From: Leptidea sinapis
Lineage: Eukaryota > Arthropoda > Insecta > Lepidoptera > Pieridae
Length of the DNA: 64,000 nucleotides
Direction of reading: 5' to 3'
NCBI RefSeq assembly: GCF_905404315.1
Contig: NC_066292.1
Location: forward strand, 8,184,001-8,248,000
Position 1 is the stretch's first letter. Each line of letters begins with the position of its first letter. The notes under the pieces are model-generated. The model worked only from the letters and a program-made list of their open reading frames with translations. It had not been told where the DNA came from and did no database searches. The position numbers were made by a program, and so were the translations under genes. Of the stretch, positions 21,746 to 33,380 are shown in pieces.

Positions 21746-22212
21746 CGTAATGATAGTTTTCACATACCCGGTAATTATTGGCTGCAAATGTGAACTTCAT
21801 TTAATTATCTCTTGTAATATTCTAAAGGAAGAGAAACTTGAAAGAAGTGAACCTTCCAACGTAACATGCCACATTATTGGTACTTAGAGTTTAAAAGAGT
21901 ATTCAAAAATCTTTAGATAGGTACTAGCTAAATAAAAAATATGAAGATTGGTCAATATAGTTGAATTGTATGACAATTGAGTGTCAGAGCGTTCAACACA
22001 ATGTTATCCGCAGATCGTCGTCGGGCCCCTCGTCAACTCAAATGTGCAATACGTTAAAATATTGGAAACAATCGGAAAAGAACCGACAACAAAACCGTAT
22101 ACACGACTCAAATAACAAACATAATTGTGTTTTTTTATCCAACTCAATAGAGCTTTGTCCGGGAACTTCTCAAAAAAGTCACCTTTATAAATTAAGTTTC
22201 ATCGCGCTGCGG

Positions 22213-22310
22213 CCAATGAGAGCGCCGGGGCGGGGCTGCGAGCATTGCGATTGGTGCTCCGGAGCCTCTCATAACATTTTATATAACCGGATGATACAAA
22301 TATACAGTTA
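22213..22310 (+). promoter_or_regulatory. dmrt99B: dmrt99B core promoter
   Basis: A compact set of elements in a locally GC-rich region: CCAAT at 22213-22217, GGGGCGGGGC at 22227-22236, ATTGG (inverted CCAAT) at 22250-22254, TATATAA at 22280-22286, and an insect-type initiator CAGTT at 22305-22309. The initiator A at 22306 is 26 bases after the first T of the TATA box, the standard spacing. This predicts a 5' UTR of about 266 bases leading straight into the first ATG exon. Confidence 0.7.
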
Positions 22311-22416
22311 ACACTACAGCCAGAGTGGGACGGAGATAGAATATTGTATACAGTGTGGCGCTCCGCTCTCGGAACTCCCTTTCGCGCACGGGCCCTGCTA
22401 CTGTCCGCCAACAAGA

Positions 22417-22553
22417 ATGAAGCAACAGTGTTGGTTGCAACTTGGCACGGAGCGCAGTGTCGTGTCACCCGATACTCTGTGTCGCACTCACCCGACGTGA
22501 CACTACCGGATCATACCGTGACGAACACTCATACGATGACACTTAGTGTTTGA
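22417..22553 (+). promoter_or_regulatory. dmrt99B: Two short upstream open frames in the dmrt99B leader
   Basis: The predicted leader has an ATG at 22417 that opens 27 codons and stops at 22498-22500. A second ATG at 22536 opens five codons and stops at 22551-22553, 18 bases before the true start. Both would reduce or tune translation of the main frame. There is no evidence that the peptides matter. Confidence 0.5.
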
Positions 22554-22571
22554 GACTTATACAGTTAAAGA

Positions 22572-22670
22572 ATGTCTTTGCCGAACGGAGTGGACGTTTC
22601 TCAGTTGGTGCAGCATCCTGTGTTGGCAGCGCTGCCTCCCTTCTTCCTCAGAGCCTCCGAGAGATACCAG
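22572..22670 (+). CDS. dmrt99B: dmrt99B exon 1 (residues 1-33)
   Basis: The ATG at 22572 has A at -3 and opens MSLPNGVDVSQLVQHPVL. The exon ends PPFFLRASERYQ, the conserved sequence just before the DM domain in DMRTA proteins. The donor is CAG then GTCAGT at 22671. It is too short to show up as a long open frame but is secure because RYQ continues directly into RTPKCARC of exon 2 in phase 0. Confidence 0.93.
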
Positions 22671-24640
22671 GTCAGTGGGTCAGATGTTAGCTAAGTCAGA
22701 CTTTATAAGTACCTGAACAATAAATTTGTTACGCGGCTTCATAACTTTTTCGATTTTGTGAGCTGAAAAAAAAATCGAGATTTATAAACTCGATTGAAAC
22801 AAAGTTGTTATTTAATTCAATGCAGTTCTTTAATGAGTTGTAAACAAAAACCATTTTGGGACTAAAAATAATTGTGGGTTGGAAAGCTCATAACAATTAC
22901 TGTTATAAGTATTACATTAATGTGATAGTAGGAAAATTTTAGTGATAAAATACCTACTAGTTTAGCTGCAATATATCTATATTGCAGCTAAAATTAGAGT
23001 ATATTTTCTTAAGTTTTTATTTAAAATAATTAATAAGTTAAAAGTAATTTCAAATTAAGTTTCTATTGTAGATCATTTGAAATTTTAAGAATTTTGGTTA
23101 TTTTTAAGAGTTTAGTGTTTAACAAAAATCTTTGAATTAACAACGGTACCTACCTATTTATCTTATTTTTATTAAAAAATGTGTGCGCAAAAATACGGAG
23201 AATTTAATTTTATGTTGTAGGTTTTACCTATGTAGATATTAGAAAGTTTATTTTGATAAATTATATCAATTCTTATCGTATTTTTGAAAAGTATATTATT
23301 TTATGATTATATTTAAAAAAAGTATCATTTAATGTCAATTTAAAAAAAATAGTAGTGGTAAGCAGATCAAATTTCAATAAAATTACTTTTGCATAAGTCC
23401 TTTAAAATGTCTAACTTAATCCTATTGGTTTTCGTCCCTACTAAGTCGCACAATTTCTAATTTCAGATTCAAAATACTAATTAATGAATAGTTATTCAAA
23501 GAAATTACTTTCGGGGTCTTAGATTGCAGCTTTAATAATATATTAAAACTATTACAAAATTAACTAGGAAAATATATAAAGTCCTGTTTTAGTTTTCCGA
23601 AGAAATCTTCTATGAGCAACATATATTATTTAAAAAGTTGGTTCCTTATTTATTTTTATTTAAAAGATTTAACCAGGAAATTCAATATTAAATATTGACA
23701 GGTTGACAGTAAGTGGCTCACGTGGTTGGAAGTGGAACTAAATTTACAGGGTTATTGGTAGTGTGACGTATTCCCGATAGAAGGGTAAAGAGGTGACTAA
23801 CAGCGATAATTTAAATCCACATATGCATTATGCAAGAGTTTACCGATTTTGAGTTATCAGAATATCAATTTAAAGAGAATTGTTTCTTTCGATTTATAAA
23901 AACAATTAAACACTGGTTATTTATCAAAATTAAAACAACACTTATTCGACCACATTTTAAATTCGAGACAAAAAACGATATTAATTGAATATATTTTTCA
24001 CGAAAATGTCTGAAAAACAAAAAAGGCAACTTGGCTGGCAGATTATTTTAAAAATATGACCGTTTTCGTAGCTCTCCTAAAATGTATTACAATTATTAGG
24101 AACTTATGTCACAGAAACTGAAAAAATATGATCTCAAAGAAAGCAGGCGGAAAATTCGTATTCGAACTAAGCTTAAGGTCGTACCTTATAATTTCTATAT
24201 AATTAATTAATATAAATATATATAAAAAAACAATATAATAAAACAAAAAATACAAATGTAAAAGACAATTCAGAAGCAGTAACAGTTTAATACTAATAAC
24301 AATTAATAATAAGTAACAATTTAGACATTTTTTAATTTAGCCTAATTAAAGTTCCTGTTCGAATAATTGATTATTCCGCATCGCATTTGCTGCGTTTATT
24401 AAAAAAAATTGCGTGTGTACAAAGTACACATGTCAGAAGTTAAACCTGCATTGTGCATGAACCTCTGAACTGCATATGAAGTCCTGGTACATGTTGCTAG
24501 GATGACACATGATTTCAACCGCTATGAAAGACATTACTAACACCGCTACCATATTTATGTTCTCCTGGTGTCTATGCAGTAATAAGTCGTGCGTATGACA
24601 TAAGAATATATTAAGTTATACCTACTCGCGTCATACATAA
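22671..24640. other. dmrt99B intron 1, 5' part, no element recognised
   Basis: Very AT-rich intron sequence with no recognised repeat and no coding signal. A palindromic stretch (TTTAGCTGCAATATATCTAT and its inverse) lies at about 22960-22993. Candidate intronic regulatory DNA only by position. Confidence 0.35.
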
Positions 24641-24870
24641 AAATAAAATAGTATGCATATTTCTGTCTCATTCTTTGCTGGCTTCATCCTACACATTTTT
24701 GTATTTGTGTCTCTTACCTGTCGTTTTTTCCGTTGCATCCGGTTAGAAATCACAACGATACTAAAGAAGTTTCACTTCAAAAGCCTGATAACCCAATTAC
24801 GGTTGGTTCACTTTTGCATTATGCATATAAGAGTTAAATTTATCGCAAGTAGCCATCCCCATGCCCTTCT

Positions 24871-25148
24871 AACACCAGTGGAAGGCTCCTTTGCACCGGA
24901 TGCCGGCTAGATTATGGGTACCACAACGGCGCCTATTTCTGCCGTGAAGCAGTCATGTGTAAACATTACTGAGCTTCAGTCTAAAGGGCGCCGTAGCTAG
25001 TGACATAACTGGGCAAACTAGACTTAACATGTCTCAAGGCGACGAGCGCAATTGTAGTGCCGCTCAGAATTTTTGTGTTTATCAAGAATCAATTGTATCA
25101 ATTACCATCAGCTGAACATCCTGCTTGTCTCGGCCCTTATTTATAAGT
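24871..25148 (+). mobile_element. 310-bp SINE-like repeat, internal deletion
   Basis: Head ACCAGTGGAAGGCTCC, then GGTACCACAACGGCGCC and CAATTGTAGTGCCGCTCAG. The second hairpin arm is deleted (25080-25090), and the tail CATCCTGCTTGTCTCGGCCC follows. Confidence 0.72.
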
Positions 25149-25628
25149 ATAAGTTATAAGTTTTTAATAAGGATTAATTGATTTGACACTATCCTTTTAC
25201 AACATTCTTAATACTACAAGAAATAAAATATTAAAGAAAAATATAAGACCTACCTAAATGACACATTGTAATTTAACTAACCTCTCAATAAACTCACTGT
25301 ATCCTTCATAAACAGCGGTTTCTTATTACTTCCTGTTTCGTTATAATATCCACAATTACTTATAGCTGACACGCATTGCAAATTGTAACTAAATACGATA
25401 ATAGATGCGATTTACATTGTAATTTTTGCGTGTAATTGTACGTGTAATGTAATTTTTTGTTGGCAAGCTTTTGTTGTTTTGATTAGATTATAGGCTTAGT
25501 GAAAACTGTAAAGAGATACTTTAACATAGGATCTTGTTTCAATTGGGGTCTACTTAGTGAGTCTTTGTGGGTCAATAGTGGGTTACAGATGTGCAATAGT
25601 TTGACACTTTTGGCTTTATATTTAATAC

Positions 25629-26012
25629 TAGCTGATGCCCGCGACTTCATCGGCGTATATTAAGGGTTTTCAAAAGTTTGGAATTGAAGATTATCTCATG
25701 TCCTATTCCAGTTCCGGTTCCCGTTTTCACTCCCGTTCCGAACATATTATATGAATTATATTTCGGGGAAGATTGCTATGTCAAATTAAACCTACTATTG
25801 GTACAGTTATAGCTCATCGACGTGAATTTAAGTTTTTCACAAGTCCCGCGGGATACATGGATTTTTCCGAGATAATGTGGGAAATGTAGTACTAAGTACT
25901 TTCGGAAGCTCCAGTCTATCTCTGTACTAAATTTTATCAAAATCGCTTGAGTGGTTTAGGCGTGAAAGCGTTACAAACAAGTTTACATTCACAATCATAA
26001 TATTACTAGGGA
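25629..26012 (-). mobile_element. Helitron-like non-autonomous element
   Basis: The plus strand starts CTAGCTGATGCCCGCGACTT and ends ATAATATTACTAGGGA. Reversed, this is a 5' TCCCTAGTAATATTA end and a 3' hairpin region followed by CAGCTAG. Related copies lie at 43214-43697 and 48955-49349. Confidence 0.65.
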
Positions 26013-26218
26013 TAGGGATTGATAATATCGTCGCAAGAAAGGCAGAATTACTGAAGCGCCAAAATAGGCATATTGAGTTATATAGATATTCGGAATCAGC
26101 GTTTTTTTCTGCGTCGATCAGTCTAGGTCCCATAGCGATACGAGCACTATTTTGGCGTTTCAGTAAATGGAGAAAAAGGGGATTTTTCATCAGCCAGAGT
26201 CCTTAAACGACACTTTTT

Positions 26219-26540
26219 TGGCATTTTATTTCACCTTCGCACGACACGCCACAAGTTACGATATCATCCCCACCATCTGGATGTGTGGTGGTCCTCCACA
26301 GTGCGGTTTTCAAGGAGCTTTCTTCCTCGTACCACGAAGCTGTGGAATGAGCTTCCTTGTGCGGTGTTTCCGGGACGATACGACATGGGTACTTTCAAGA
26401 AAAGCGCGTACACCTTCCTTAAAGGCCGGCAACGCTCTTGTGATTCCTCTGGTGTTGCAGGAGAGTGTGGGCGGCGGTGATCACTTAACACCAGGGGACC
26501 CGTACGCTCGTTTGTCCTCCTATTCCATAAAAAAAAAATA
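26219..26540 (+). mobile_element. LINE 3' end, Jockey/CR1-type
   Basis: Pieces in two frames give FHLR-type, [40 protein letters not shown], then [20 protein letters not shown] and a stop. The 3' UTR ends ACGCTCGTTTGTCCTCC, then TATTCCATAAAAAAAA. It is a 5'-truncated insertion in dmrt99B intron 1, sense with the gene. Confidence 0.72.
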
Positions 26541-26616
26541 TTCGTGCCTGTCACCTAAGTATTTTTGAACTACTTCAAACAAACATAAAAGTTGGTATAA
26601 GTAATTTTTAAATTAA

Positions 26617-26893
26617 GCCTCCCACTCGCCGGCTAGATTATGGGTACCACAACTTCGCCTATTTCTGCCATGAAGCAGAAATGTGTTAGCATTACTGTGT
26701 TTCGATCTGAAGGGCGCCGTAGCTAGTGAAATTACTGGGCAAATGAGACCTAGCATCTTAGGTCAAGTGCCACTCAGAATTTTTGGGGTTTTTCAAGAAT
26801 CCTGAGCAGCATTGCATTGTAATGGGCATGGCGTATCCATTACCATCAGCTGTACGTCCTGCTCGTCTCGTCCCTTATTTTCATAAAAAATAT
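26617..26893 (+). mobile_element. 310-bp SINE-like repeat, head rearranged
   Basis: The head is shortened (GCCTCCCACTCGCCGGCTAG). The body matches, but the first hairpin arm is partly deleted. The tail CGTCTCGTCCCTTATTTTC is followed by A-rich sequence. Confidence 0.7.
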
Positions 26894-28517
26894 ATATAAT
26901 ATATAAAAAAAGTAGAATACACTTAAAAATAAACAATTATGAAGAAAATAATTAATTATCACTACTTTGGAGTTCGCGTGGTTTTGTAAAATTATCCATC
27001 TATTCTAAAGGGTTACCAGCTTCAATGCAATCTTAAGTCCCACCACGAATAAATATTTAAGAAAATTTAAAAATAGACGCGATCATCGATGTAGTAAAAT
27101 TAGATGAAGCGTCACGATCGATTTCCCAGCTAACGTGACGGATGTAACAAATTTACTTAGAGCAACTTTTAGTTCTCAAGGCAGGCTTCGTCATGATCAC
27201 TTAAATGCCATTTCTTGTGGCGGCGTTGGAGCCATTATACTGACGTTACTTTGGCTGGTCCATGCGTCAAGCTCGTCAACGGGCGCTCCTTGTGGTGGCT
27301 GAGTGATTGTGAATCTGTTAAATTTAAGGCCGAATTTTCAAATGTTTAAAATATGTATTAGGTATTTTCGGGTCTTTGGACAATCGTGATTCCTGTCTCA
27401 TCTACTCGAAACAATTCATCTTATGCTTTAGTTTCAATTTAAAAACTAATTAATTTTACTTCTACCAAGAGTGTTCCAGTTTCGAAACGAAATAAAGACC
27501 ATTCATGTAATGTATCTCACTTAAGAGTAATTGCACTCTCCGACAATTATTTTCATGTTTTAACTGTATTAAGTCTACTGTAGTTATTTCAATTACATCA
27601 TGAAGTTTGCATGTGTAATGTTAGATAAATATTGTATGTTCATCTCAATCATGCTTGGAAATTTAGGCATCATTTTGACAATCTTTTTCGAGATAAATAG
27701 AAATTGCTGTACTGGGCAAATACATGCGAGCAGTGACCGACAACAGTTGTATGAAAATACTTAACTGGCGTTTGGTGTAGTGGCTAAATAAATTACATAG
27801 TCAACTCATATCTGTCGTGTAGTTTATGAACAATCGTTTACTCCGAAACATGACAACCAAGGAGCTAACTTATTTCTCTTTCATTTAAATTTCGAACTGG
27901 CTTACAAATAGAAAGCTATTTATTGAAAAAAATACAATGAACTCTTAAATGCGGGATAAATTATTGGTTATTAATAATGATAAATTATTTTATTTTACAA
28001 AATGTGTTAAAGTAAAGAGAGAGTATAATGAACTTAAAGGCCACCTGAAATTCAAGAGGAGGCAGGAGCCGTTTAGTTTTAATTTCCGCGCATTATTTGA
28101 GAAAAGTACTATTTCTGCCCACAACTACGCATTGATGGACTTATGTATGTGTGCCTCGGCTTCACCACATTTTCACGTTCGTCCGTCAATAATTAAATTA
28201 ATCGGATCGTAAAGTAGGTTATTCCAAACGCGACATAATAAAAATATTAGTAAATCATTAAAAAAACACAAAAGTTATTGGGTACCTACAGATTAGGTAT
28301 CAATAACTAACATACACTGTAAATTAATGCGAATATTTGAAAAGATAAACGAATTCAACATTAAATTAAAAAATATAAGCTGGGTTCTCGGTGACAGGAT
28401 CATGCAGTTGTCCCGTTCACGATAACAGTAAGACGGGTAGGCTCAGTAAGACAGACCCGCCCCGTTACGCCGCCACAAGCTATGACATTTAAGTCAAATC
28501 CTGCCACAAAAACTTTT
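26894..28517. other. dmrt99B intron 1 sequence, no element recognised
   Basis: No gene or clear repeat. 27100-27310 has somewhat higher GC and is not repeated in the window. A moderately GC-rich stretch lies at 28380-28490. Confidence 0.35.
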
Positions 28518-28770
28518 TTATGACAAAAGCGACGAGACGATCAGGACGTTCAGCTGACGGTTATTGATAGGCCCTGCCGATTACAATGCAGTGCCGCTCA
28601 GGATTCTTGAAAACCCCAAAAACTCAAAGATATAAGACGTTAACTCTCATTTGCCCAGTAATTTCACTAGCTACGGCACCCTTCAGAGCGAAACACAGTA
28701 ATACTTACACATTACTGCTTCACGGGAGAAATAGGCGCCGCTGTGGTACCTATAATCTAGCCGGCATCCT
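28518..28770 (-). mobile_element. 310-bp SINE-like repeat, inner hairpin deleted
   Basis: Reverse orientation. It begins CGACGAGACGATCAGGACG and ends GCCGGCATCCTGT. Only one hairpin arm remains (GTGCCGCTCAGGATTCTTG). Confidence 0.7.
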
Positions 28771-29062
28771 GTAGATGTTATCTCTCTCTATCTCTTAAGC
28801 TACACTCGCAGAAGAGCGTTCAAAGCATCTGAATATTTAAGTGTTTATAAGACGCGACGTTTCTCATCAAGTTGTGTTCATCATCGTTGGTTGGTGGACT
28901 TTATTTTGAACGTACTGTCAACCTTTTGACATTTCTTGCTTTTGTTTTAAGTGTGACGCTTTTCAGTATCCTAAGAAGAGCTTTTAATCTTGGTAATATT
29001 ATAAATTATAAACAAACCAATATAAAATAAATCTTATTACTATATTACAATATTATGATTAC

Positions 29063-29370
29063 ACCAGTGGGAGGCTCCTTTGCACAGGATGCCGGCTAGA
29101 TTATGGGTACCACAACGGCGCCTATTTCTGCCGTGATGCAGTAATGTGTAAACATTACTGTGTTTCGGTCTGAAGGGCGCCGTAGCTAGTGAAATTACTG
29201 GACAGATGAGACTTAACATCTTATATCTCAAGGTGACGAGCGCAATTGTAGTGCCGCTCAGAATTTTTGGGCTTTTCAAGAATCCTTGCATGCATTGTAA
29301 TGGGCAGGGCGTATCAATTACCATCACCTGAACGTCCTGCTCGTCTCGTCCCTTATTTTTATAAAAAAAA
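29063..29370 (+). mobile_element. 310-bp SINE-like repeat, near full length
   Basis: Runs from ACCAGTGGGAGGCTCC to a run of A after CGTCCCTTATTTTTAT. The second hairpin arm has a small deletion at about 29286. Confidence 0.75.
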
Positions 29371-29394
29371 AACATTAAATTAAACCTATCATTA

Positions 29395-29660
29395 CGGGGA
29401 AACGTACCAAGAATACTGGCAGGTTTTCCACGTTGGAGAGCTAAGCTGATCCGTTGACTGAAATAGCTGCCAGCGCATAGATTGCCTGCAGCCCTATTGA
29501 GGCAAGAAGATAGTATTTTATACATACTCCGCGCCTCTAGGCCCCACGGGTCAAGTGTCTCGACACCAAACGGCACAAAGATGTAAGACTCACCGAGATC
29601 GACATATTTGCGACGATTGCTGTCTTCGGCAGTCGAAGCAGTATTATTATAAGCTTTTAA
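29395..29660 (-). mobile_element. LINE C-terminal fragment
   Basis: The minus strand reads RKYVDLGESYIFVPFGVETL, LDPWGLEARSMYKILSS, AGSYFSQRISLALQRGKPAS and ILGTFP. I recall this as a common C-terminus of insect non-LTR retrotransposon proteins. The long open frame (29696-29040) fuses it to the neighbouring SINE and is not a gene. Confidence 0.65.
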
Positions 29661-30199
29661 TTGTATATGTTTTTGATATATATTTATTATAAACACTGCA
29701 ATAGACGCGCTGTATCCATTGATAACATGATTGTATTACTAGTTCAGTAGCTAAACTATACTAACCCTTACCCTAAAATAAATATTTACATTTACAATCT
29801 GTACATAATTGCTCGGCAACGTCAATCACTAAAAAAAAAATTAAAAAATATGCTAATTTCATAAGAGTCTATATATTTTAAGTAATGCAATCTAGTAAAA
29901 TAACACAAGGTTGAACCATAACATTTAATACTATTTTATACCATTGTGTAGGTACTATCGTTTATGTAATCATTAATATTGTATAAGTCTACATGTCAAA
30001 GGCTTATTGCAATATTCAGTATCTGCGATTAATAAATGGTTTAAATTTATTTATTGATAATTCTGATACAGTACCGTTCCGTACCTCAAAAGGAAACAAC
30101 GGAACCCTGTCTGTCTGTCTCAAGATCCTTTATCTCGGGTTACGTCTGGAGGTATCGAGTTGAAATTAAAAACAGTATAATAGCCGATACTGTTTTTTA

Positions 30200-30690
30200 T
30201 CACTCTAAGATAGATTATTCTAAATTAACATCACAAATTGGTATCAAAGCGCCCAATAACTACACCAGGACAAAATGTACTATATACGTTCCTCATTGCA
30301 GTACTAATTACAGGCAACATTCATATTTTATAAGGTGTCCACAAGCAATAAATCAGATATCAGTAGACTTGCCTGATTTTGATATATTCAATACGTCACC
30401 AAACGCGTTAAGAGGTACATTGACGAGGTGTTGGATGAGTGTGTGTTCTCTTGATTGCTGAATGCCTGAATACTATAATATCAATTAAGTTTTTCTTCGT
30501 GTATTTATATCTATATAATTTCATTGTATTACTTCTTGATCTTTTTTAGTATTTTTGTTCATTATTTGTAACACGCTTATAGTCTCTTATATGCGAAAAC
30601 TGTAATTGGTTAATAGATGTATACTTTTTAAACCTATTTATGTCATGTAATACTGTTTGTTTTCCTAATAAAATAAAATAAAATAAAATA
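30200..30690 (+). mobile_element. LINE 3' end with AAAAT-type tail
   Basis: It reads NYTRTKCTIYVPHCSTNYRQ, HSYFIRCPQAINQISVDLPD, FDIFNTSPNALRGTL. This is a non-LTR retrotransposon C-terminus. The 3' UTR ends in a (TAAAA)n run near 30665-30690. The upstream part (30065-30140) is an antisense scrap of the repeat described at 52207-52830. Confidence 0.65.
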
Positions 30691-31054
30691 GGAAACTCGC
30701 GACACTGATTGCGCGTTATGCCCCAGATTTCCGTGATTTTGGTGATAGCGCAGCGTTCTGTCAACGCGTATTATTTTACGTTTGTTAATAGATTGCTTAT
30801 AATTAGGATGATTTGAGTGAATGTATTTGAAAGCTATTTACACAAGCTATAAGACCATGAATAATAAACCATCTTACAAACAAAGGAAGGGTCAGAACTG
30901 AGTGAGGGAATAGTTTGCCGTACGGCACTCTCGGTAAAAGTTAATGACAGCTCGTTTGCAATAACCTACTTTCAACCATTGTATCACAATGTACTACTTA
31001 ACTATTCCTCCTCCACATATTCTGATGTACGTCACAGGGTTTGCTATTCTATTT

Positions 31055-31270
31055 CGTTTTTGAAGTTATACTTCTTTAGGCGCGTTATGAAAAAAATATG
31101 AGAGTGAAATTTTAAGATGCGCGCGTATCACTGTAACACAAAAGTGACAGGGTGAAGTTGGTTCCTAAAATTTTCTGACATTTTCGACATTTGTTTTATT
31201 TTTTTTTGGTTTCTTCATCCATTATTAGGATAGGCAAAGGGTTAAAGCCCGTACAGTCGTATTCTTATTT
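31055..31270 (+). repeat. About 210 bp interspersed repeat, copy 1
   Basis: Blocks AAGTTATACTTCTTTAGGCG, AAGTTGGTTCCTAAAATTT and TTAGGATAGGCAAAGG recur in inverted orientation at 41040-41238. No terminal repeats or coding region are seen. Confidence 0.65.
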
Positions 31271-31274
31271 AATT

Positions 31275-31390
31275 TTTTTTTATGGAATAGGAGGACAAAC
31301 GAGCGTACGGGTCACCTGGTGTTAAGTGATCATAGCCGCCCACATTCTCTTGCAACACCAGAGGAATCACAAGAGCGTTGCCGGCCTTAA
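31275..31390 (-). mobile_element. LINE 3' end fragment
   Basis: The plus strand reads TTTTATGGAATAGGAGGAC, GTACGGGTCACCTGGTG, TTGCAACACCAGAGGAATC, GCGTTGCCGGCC. This is the reverse complement of the LINE terminus at 26400-26540, inserted 350 bp before the DM exon. Confidence 0.72.
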
Positions 31391-31505
31391 TAATTATTAC
31401 AATATTGTTCTTTCTACAAACGTAGAATAGCACGAGGAATAAATAATTTTATGGATTTTTGCTTTGTTACGCCAAAGAAATGTAACTTCTTGCATCCATA
31501 CATAA

Positions 31506-31901
<396 letters not shown>

Positions 31902-31924
31902 TAAAGCAAAACCTTAGGTTTTTA

Positions 31925-32208
31925 CACAAATTAAATTTGAAAACAAACTCATGAACGATGCAGGACTCAAACCAGGACGCGAACGCGACCTCTCGCGTTC
32001 CGTGCGAGCGCTCTTCCACTGAGACAACAGTTCGAGTTACTTAACGTTCATAAATCTTGATAATACGTATTTGTTCAACTCTCAGGTTGTGGCTTCATAC
32101 GTCACTTGGTTGGCTTAGCGGAAGGAGCACTCGCAGGTCGCGGTTGCAAGTCGCGCATCGTTCATAAATTTTGTTTTCAAATTTAATTTGCAATTATATG
32201 TTAGGTCA
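31925..32208. mobile_element. Foldback element with opposed tRNA-like sequences
   Basis: The left arm starts AAATTAAATTTGAAAAC and runs into ATGAACGATGC; the right arm ends with the inverse (GCATCGTTCAT then TTTTCAAATTTAATTTG). Just inside each arm is a tRNA-like sequence. The left one (minus strand) has an A-box region GTCTCAGTGGAAGAGC, a CTCGC/GCGAG anticodon-type stem and a B-box-like GGTTTGAGTCC. The right one (plus strand) is a deleted version. The element lies only 42 bases after exon 2. A relative is at 49745-49900. Confidence 0.6.
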
Positions 32209-32283
32209 TTAGCCCAGTAATGTCAGTTGCTACGGCTACCTTTAAACCGAAACACAATAATACTTGACAGCAGAATCACTTTT
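32208..32283 (-). repeat. 310-bp SINE-like repeat fragment
   Basis: AGCCCAGTAATGTCAGTTGC and ACCGAAACACAATAATACTT match the middle of the family. Confidence 0.5.
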
Positions 32284-32569
32284 AAAAAAAAGACGTGTGG
32301 CACTCGGGGACTGCCGCGGTGAAGCTATTGCATAGCATTTTTTATCAACTTATGCAATTATAATTATTTATTTATTTTATTTATGCAGTATTTTTTTTTA
32401 ATAAAATTAATTTTAAAAAAAGTAAACGGGAACTGTGTAAAATATAACTTGCAAGATTTGATTACAGACAGACAACGGGGCAGGTGAAACTAAATAAAAA
32501 TGTTTGTCATAATAATAAAAATTAAAAAAACGTGATAAAAAAATAAAGAAATTAAAAAAAAATCAAGAT

Positions 32570-32645
32570 GTACCCCAGGCTCGAACCTGGGACTTTCTGC
32601 ACAACGAGCATATGTGATAACCGCTGTTCCACGGCAACTGTAAAA
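32570..32645 (-). other. tRNA-like sequence (pseudo-tRNA or SINE head)
   Basis: The minus strand has CAGGTTCGAGCCTGG, a T-arm with a good stem and B box, preceded by an A-box-like GTGGAACAGCGG. The anticodon stem is poor. Probably a SINE head or tRNA pseudogene. Confidence 0.4.
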
Positions 32646-32784
32646 AGCGTGCCGAAATATCTATATACATCTAGTAAGTAAGTGTTAGGTTTTTTTCGTT
32701 ACGGAATTTCTGGATTCGGTCCCCACGCTCAAGGCCCGCGATAGAAGCTATGCAATAGCTTAAAAACAAATTGTTAACAAATTA

Positions 32785-32880
32785 TGATGTCTCAAAGTGA
32801 TAAATGTAATTGCAATGCTTCTCACAATTTTGTTTTTTTCAAGAAGCCTAATGGACACTCCATTGTTATGGTGATATTTT
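32785..32880 (+). repeat. 310-bp SINE-like repeat fragment, degenerate
   Basis: GATGTCTCAAAGTGA, GTAATTGCAATGCTTCTCAC and TTTTTTTCAAGAAGCC follow the order of the family but with many changes, so it is an old copy. Confidence 0.45.
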
Positions 32881-32894
32881 TTTTCTATTGTGAA

Positions 32895-33185
32895 TATACG
32901 ACGACGGGACGAGACGAGTAGGACGTTCAGCTGTTAGTAATTGATACGCCCTGCCCAATACAATGCAGTTTCGCTCAGGATTATTGAAAAACCCAAAAAT
33001 TCTGAGTGGCACTACAACTGCGCTCGTCATTGAGACATAAGTTGTCAAGTCTTATTTACCCAGTAAATTCACTAGCTACGGCGCCCTTCAGACCGAAACA
33101 CAGTAATGCTTGCACATTACTGCTTCACGGCAGAAATAGGCTTGCAATTTAGCCGGCATTCGGTGCAAAGGAGCCTCCCTCTGGG
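32895..33185 (-). mobile_element. 310-bp SINE-like repeat, near full length
   Basis: Reverse orientation, from GGGACGAGACGAGTAGGACG to GGTGCAAAGGAGCCTCC, with both hairpin arms. It lies in intron 2 and ends 77 bases before dmrt99B exon 3, close to the acceptor region. Confidence 0.75.
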
Positions 33186-33262
33186 ATATGGGCAGGTCGT
33201 GTCAAAACTGTACACACAGTTGGCTCTAATTCGTTATAGTGAATGAAGTGTTTTATGTCCAG

Positions 33263-33380
33263 GTTGCTTTGAGGCGGCAGCAAGCCCAGGAGGAGAACGA
33301 GGCCCGGGAACTGAACCTGTTGTACGGAGGTCAGCCCTCTGCCGCGCCGCACTACGCGGATATGTCTGATGATAGTCCAG
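33263..33380 (+). CDS. dmrt99B: dmrt99B exon 3: DM recognition-helix tail (residues 81-119)
   Basis: The acceptor TTTATGTCCAG ends at 33262. The exon reads VALRRQQAQEENEARELNLL, the conserved helix following DM in DMRTA proteins, then a linker to DDSP. It ends with one base of the next codon (phase 1) before GTTGGT. Reading through the donor gives 19 further residues and a stop at 33437-33439. Confidence 0.93.

Larger units (their letters stand above)
20931..22212. other. Upstream region of dmrt99B
   Basis: No gene. It holds a C-rich tract (about 21102-21142), a perfect 20 bp palindrome at 21176-21195 (AAATTGAAATATTTCAATTT), an RTE LINE scrap (21388-21482) and another LINE scrap (21632-21745, minus). 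Proximal regulatory DNA of dmrt99B is expected here. Confidence 0.4.

Noticed and set aside
26167..26568. 133-codon open frame
   Set aside because: It is an out-of-frame reading of a LINE 3' end; the real coding trace is in the other frames.
29040..29696. 218-codon minus-strand open frame
   Set aside because: It joins a LINE C-terminal scrap to a SINE-like repeat read antisense, and no host protein is evident.
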